A program made the position numbers and the translations under genes. A stretch of 64,000 bases of DNA from Rhodococcus qingshengii (GTDB lineage: Bacteria; Actinomycetota; Actinomycetes; Mycobacteriales; Mycobacteriaceae), in the NCBI RefSeq assembly GCF_021025955.1, contig NZ_JAJNCL010000007.1:248001-312000 (forward strand), given 5' to 3'. Every line of letters begins with the position of its first letter. Within the stretch, counting starts at the first letter, position 1. Shown one piece after another: positions 61,597 through 64,000 of the stretch. The notes under the pieces were generated by a model. It was not told the DNA's origin and did not search any database. It was given only the letters and a program-made list of their open reading frames with translations.

Positions 61597-63026
61597 CAAA
61601 GGCCGTAGTCGTCGGCAGCGGGCCCAATGGGCTCGCTGCCGCGGTACACCTTGCACGTAGCGGTGTGGACGTGCAAGTGCTCGAGGCCGCCGACCAGATC
61701 GGCGGAGGCACCCGCTCCGGTCCGATCGACGTACCCGGATTGATCCACGACCACTGCTCGGCGTTTCACCCGATGGGCATCGGCTCGCCGTACCTGTCAA
61801 AACTCGACCTCGAGCGATACGGGCTGATCTGGCGATGGGCAGAGGTGGACTGTGCGCATCCGCTCGACGACGGCGACGCGGGCGTTCTGTACCGCTCGCT
61901 GGAGCAGACCGCGGCGGGGTTGGGCGCGGACGGGCAGCGATGGCAACGGATGTTCGGTGACTTGTCGACGGGATTCGACGCTCTGGCGTCCGACCTGATG
62001 CGCCCGATCGTCAACATTCCGCGCCATCCGTTGCAGCTTGCGGCTTTCGGCCCGCGAGCACTGCTTCCGGCAACCGTGACCGCGAAACTGTGGAAGACGG
62101 AGAAGGGCAGAGCGCTGTTCGGCGGGGTCGCCGCGCACGCGTTCTATCCGCTCAACCGTCCGGCCACGTCGGCGGTGGGGTTGATGATCACGGCGGCCGG
62201 TCACCGCTACGGGTGGCCGGTCGCCGAGGGAGGTTCGCGTTCGATCACCGACGCCATGGCGGCGATGCTTCTCGATCACGGTGGCAAGGTCGACACCGGC
62301 GTTCGGATACGCACTGCCTCCGAGATTCCTGACGCCGATGTTGTTCTGCTGGATGTCAATCCGGGTGGTGCGCTCGAAATCCTGGGTGATCGTCTCCCCG
62401 GCCGAGTGGCGAAGTCCTATCGAAAGTTCAAGCAGGCTCCCGGGGCCTTCAAGGTTGATTTCGCCATCGAAGGCCATGTGCCGTGGACCAATCCGGATTG
62501 CGCTCGGGCCGGAACAGTCCACCTGGCAGGTAGTTTCGAGGAGATCGTGGCAGCCGAGCGTGAGATGAATTCAGGCCGTATGCCGGACCGACCGTTTGTG
62601 CTTCTCGGTCAGCAATACCTGGCTGATCCCACCCGCTCTGCCGGGAACATTCATCCGTTGTACGCCTATGCCCATGTGCCTCACGGCTACGCCGGCGATG
62701 CTACGGAGGCGATAACTCGTCAGATCGAGAGGTTTGCACCAGGGTTCCGGGAACAGATCGTCGCGACGTCGAGTCGTAGCACCTCTGACCTGGCACAGGA
62801 CAATCCGAATCAGGTAGGCGGCGACATCATCGGAGGTGCCAACACCGAGCTGCAAGTTGTCTTGCGTCCGCGTATTGCAGTCGATCCTTACAGCACTGGG
62901 ATCGCGGGCACCTACCTGTGTTCGGCCTCGACCCCGCCGGGTGCCGGAGCACACGGAATGTGCGGGTACAACGCGGCCGAATCGGCTCTGAAGTACCTGC
63001 GGCGGAAGGGCGCGGAAGTTCTGTGA
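61593..63026 (+). CDS. Phytoene desaturase-like FAD oxidoreductase
   Basis: A 477-residue flavoprotein of the phytoene dehydrogenase/amine-oxidase class. The FAD motif is AVVVGSGPNGLAAAVHLARS, GVDVQVLEAADQIGGGTRSG (about 3-42), the C-terminal FAD segment LCSASTPPGAGAHGMCGYNA (about 443-462). It starts with GTG overlapping the DUF3556 stop (GTGA), so translation is coupled. It may desaturate or oxidise a lipid handled by the membrane partner; the substrate is unknown. No carotenoid genes are nearby. Confidence 0.9.
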   Translation: MTKAVVVGSGPNGLAAAVHLARSGVDVQVLEAADQIGGGTRSGPIDVPGLIHDHCSAFHPMGIGSPYLSKLDLERYGLIWRWAEVDCAHPLDDGDAGVLYRSLEQTAAGLGADGQRWQRMFGDLSTGFDALASDLMRPIVNIPRHPLQLAAFGPRALLPATVTAKLWKTEKGRALFGGVAAHAFYPLNRPATSAVGLMITAAGHRYGWPVAEGGSRSITDAMAAMLLDHGGKVDTGVRIRTASEIPDADVVLLDVNPGGALEILGDRLPGRVAKSYRKFKQAPGAFKVDFAIEGHVPWTNPDCARAGTVHLAGSFEEIVAAEREMNSGRMPDRPFVLLGQQYLADPTRSAGNIHPLYAYAHVPHGYAGDATEAITRQIERFAPGFREQIVATSSRSTSDLAQDNPNQVGGDIIGGANTELQVVLRPRIAVDPYSTGIAGTYLCSASTPPGAGAHGMCGYNAAESALKYLRRKGAEVL

Positions 63027-64000
63027 GTAGCCCATCGCACAAGGAGCGAGGCGCCGGTGCAATGCGGCGCCTCGCCCGGGTGCCTGCAGCCGCGGAGCCG
63101 GAAGTGCTTGCCGTGGTTGCCGAATTGGCGCGGCGACTCGACGCGCGCAGCGCCGATATCGCGCGTGAGATGGCTTTCATGATGGCGCACGAAATCGACC
63201 AGTTGGACGCAGATGCCAATCTGCTCGAAATGCTCGAAGCGAGCGTGCAGGGAAACATCACGACGATCATCCACGTATTGGCCAACGACATTCCGATCGA
63301 TCATCTCCAACCCACCACTGCCGCAGTGGAATACGCTCTGCGGCTGGCGCAACGCGACGTTCCGTCCAACTCTCTCGTTCGCGCCTACCACATGGGCCAA
63401 GGCGATCTGATGCGAATCTGTCACGACGAGATCAGCACACTGGATATTCCGGCACGACTCACTTTGGCTGTCCTGAAACACACTTCGGATGTGGTCTACA
63501 GCTACATCGACTGGATCACGCTCTACGTCTTCGACGCATACGAGCGGGAACGCAGTCGATGGATGGCAGCGCAGGGAAACCTCCATTCGGCTGCGATCCA
63601 CGCCCTCCTGTCCGGCACCAACGCAGATACCGCTGCTTTCGAAGCGGAGACCGGATACCGCCTTGGTCAGAACCACGTCGCCCTGGTGGTCTGGTCGACG
63701 TGGGATGCAGACGTCATGGGCATCAACACCCTGGACCGACTCGTACGCGATCTCGGCGCGGCGGCGGGAGCAGACAAGCCGCCGATCATCACCGCCATCG
63801 ATCGACGCACCGTGTGGGCGTGGTTGCCCTTCGGTCGACGGGTGCCTGCGGCGGATCCGGAAGTTCTCGCGGCGGCAGTGCCGTTGGACGGCGGAGCGCG
63901 GGTGGCAATCGGACTGCCAGGTTCAGGGGTCGAAGGATTCAAACGGTCCCACGAACAGGCTACTGCAGCCTATTCCGTTGCTGCCGTGCCGGATACGCCG
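63023..64000 (+). CDS. PucR/CdaR-type regulator, cut by the window end
   Basis: The first 326 codons of a PucR-type regulator are visible. The helical N-terminal sensor has LARRLDARSADIAREMAFMM and LRLAQRDVPSNSLVRAYHMG; the GGDEF-like middle begins at YRLGQNHVALVVW and includes VAIGLPGSGVEGFKRSHEQA. The C-terminal HTH lies beyond the edge. The GTG at 63023 overlaps the previous stop (GTGA); an ATG at 63062 is an alternative start. It belongs to the ligase-DUF3556-desaturase unit and may control it. Confidence 0.85.
   Translation, partial: MSSPSHKERGAGAMRRLARVPAAAEPEVLAVVAELARRLDARSADIAREMAFMMAHEIDQLDADANLLEMLEASVQGNITTIIHVLANDIPIDHLQPTTAAVEYALRLAQRDVPSNSLVRAYHMGQGDLMRICHDEISTLDIPARLTLAVLKHTSDVVYSYIDWITLYVFDAYERERSRWMAAQGNLHSAAIHALLSGTNADTAAFEAETGYRLGQNHVALVVWSTWDADVMGINTLDRLVRDLGAAAGADKPPIITAIDRRTVWAWLPFGRRVPAADPEVLAAAVPLDGGARVAIGLPGSGVEGFKRSHEQATAAYSVAAVPDTP

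Noticed and set aside
59716-61800. A 694-codon minus-strand frame opposite the DUF3556 gene.
   Set aside because: It is the antisense shadow of a gene with clear membrane spans, family blocks and a ribosome binding site. Its composition (Arg, His, Glu, Asp-rich without hydrophobic core) is not protein-like.

Overview
The window is high-GC actinobacterial chromosome, most likely a Rhodococcus close to R. erythropolis/R. qingshengii (inference). Pointers are the M. tuberculosis-like fprB neighbourhood, the many fatty-acyl/CoA genes, WhiB, DUF222-HNH and PucR families, frequent GTG and TTG starts, and AurF-type, DUF3556 and F420-type (LLM) proteins. I see no rRNA, tRNA, CRISPR array, insertion sequence or phage gene.

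Layout. 0-1.3 kb: a divergent AraC regulator / secreted alpha/beta-hydrolase pair, both broken. 1.3-7.1 kb: a thiolase-fold/DUF35 pair that looks more like a retro-aldolase than a thiolase, an FprB-type ferredoxin-reductase with an AurF-like diiron oxygenase, and an SDR. 7.2-12.5 kb: a DUF222-HNH gene beside a compact class III lanthipeptide locus (LanKC synthetase, a 36-residue precursor absent from ordinary gene calls, and an ABC-2-like permease). 12.7-17.3 kb: a beta-oxidation operon (thiolase, HSD10-like SDR, TetR) with a clear promoter/operator, convergent with an acyl-CoA ligase. 17.3-21.7 kb: DhaKL kinase, patatin, F420-type oxidoreductase, threonine aldolase. 21.7-26 kb: accessory-looking stretch (HNH, WhiB-like, DUF2252, DUF6292-like, a decayed FAD monooxygenase, thioesterase). 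26-31.8 kb: GntR-methyltransferase unit with a duplicated operator, then a double-Lrp regulator divergent from an amidohydrolase-MFS operon. 31.8-35.4 kb: stand-alone ANTAR protein, secreted hydrolase, LacI remnant, P-loop kinase, TetR. 35.4-43.1 kb: crotonase, acyl-CoA ligase, CoA-transferase, and two PucR regulators around an SDR. 43.1-48.4 kb: TerC with an overlapping leader peptide, HSL-type esterase, two ferredoxin-like-barrel proteins, DHA2 exporter. 48.5-54.6 kb: aromatic aldehyde dehydrogenase, LysR, NDH-2, and the pobR-pobA pair for 4-hydroxybenzoate. 54.6-58.1 kb: SnoaL-like protein, ClC channel, lysE/lysG. 58.2-64 kb: acyl-CoA ligase, DUF3556 membrane protein, phytoene-desaturase-like oxidoreductase and a PucR regulator cut by the window edge, apparently one operon of unknown role.

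Together the genes describe a versatile soil actinomycete: many acyl-CoA modules, each with its own local regulator, plus 4-hydroxybenzoate catabolism, export functions and one small RiPP locus. The strongest candidates for undescribed biology are the minimal class III lanthipeptide at 8.5-12.5 kb and the ligase-DUF3556-desaturase operon at 58.2-63 kb. All family calls were made by reading the sequence; no database search was run.
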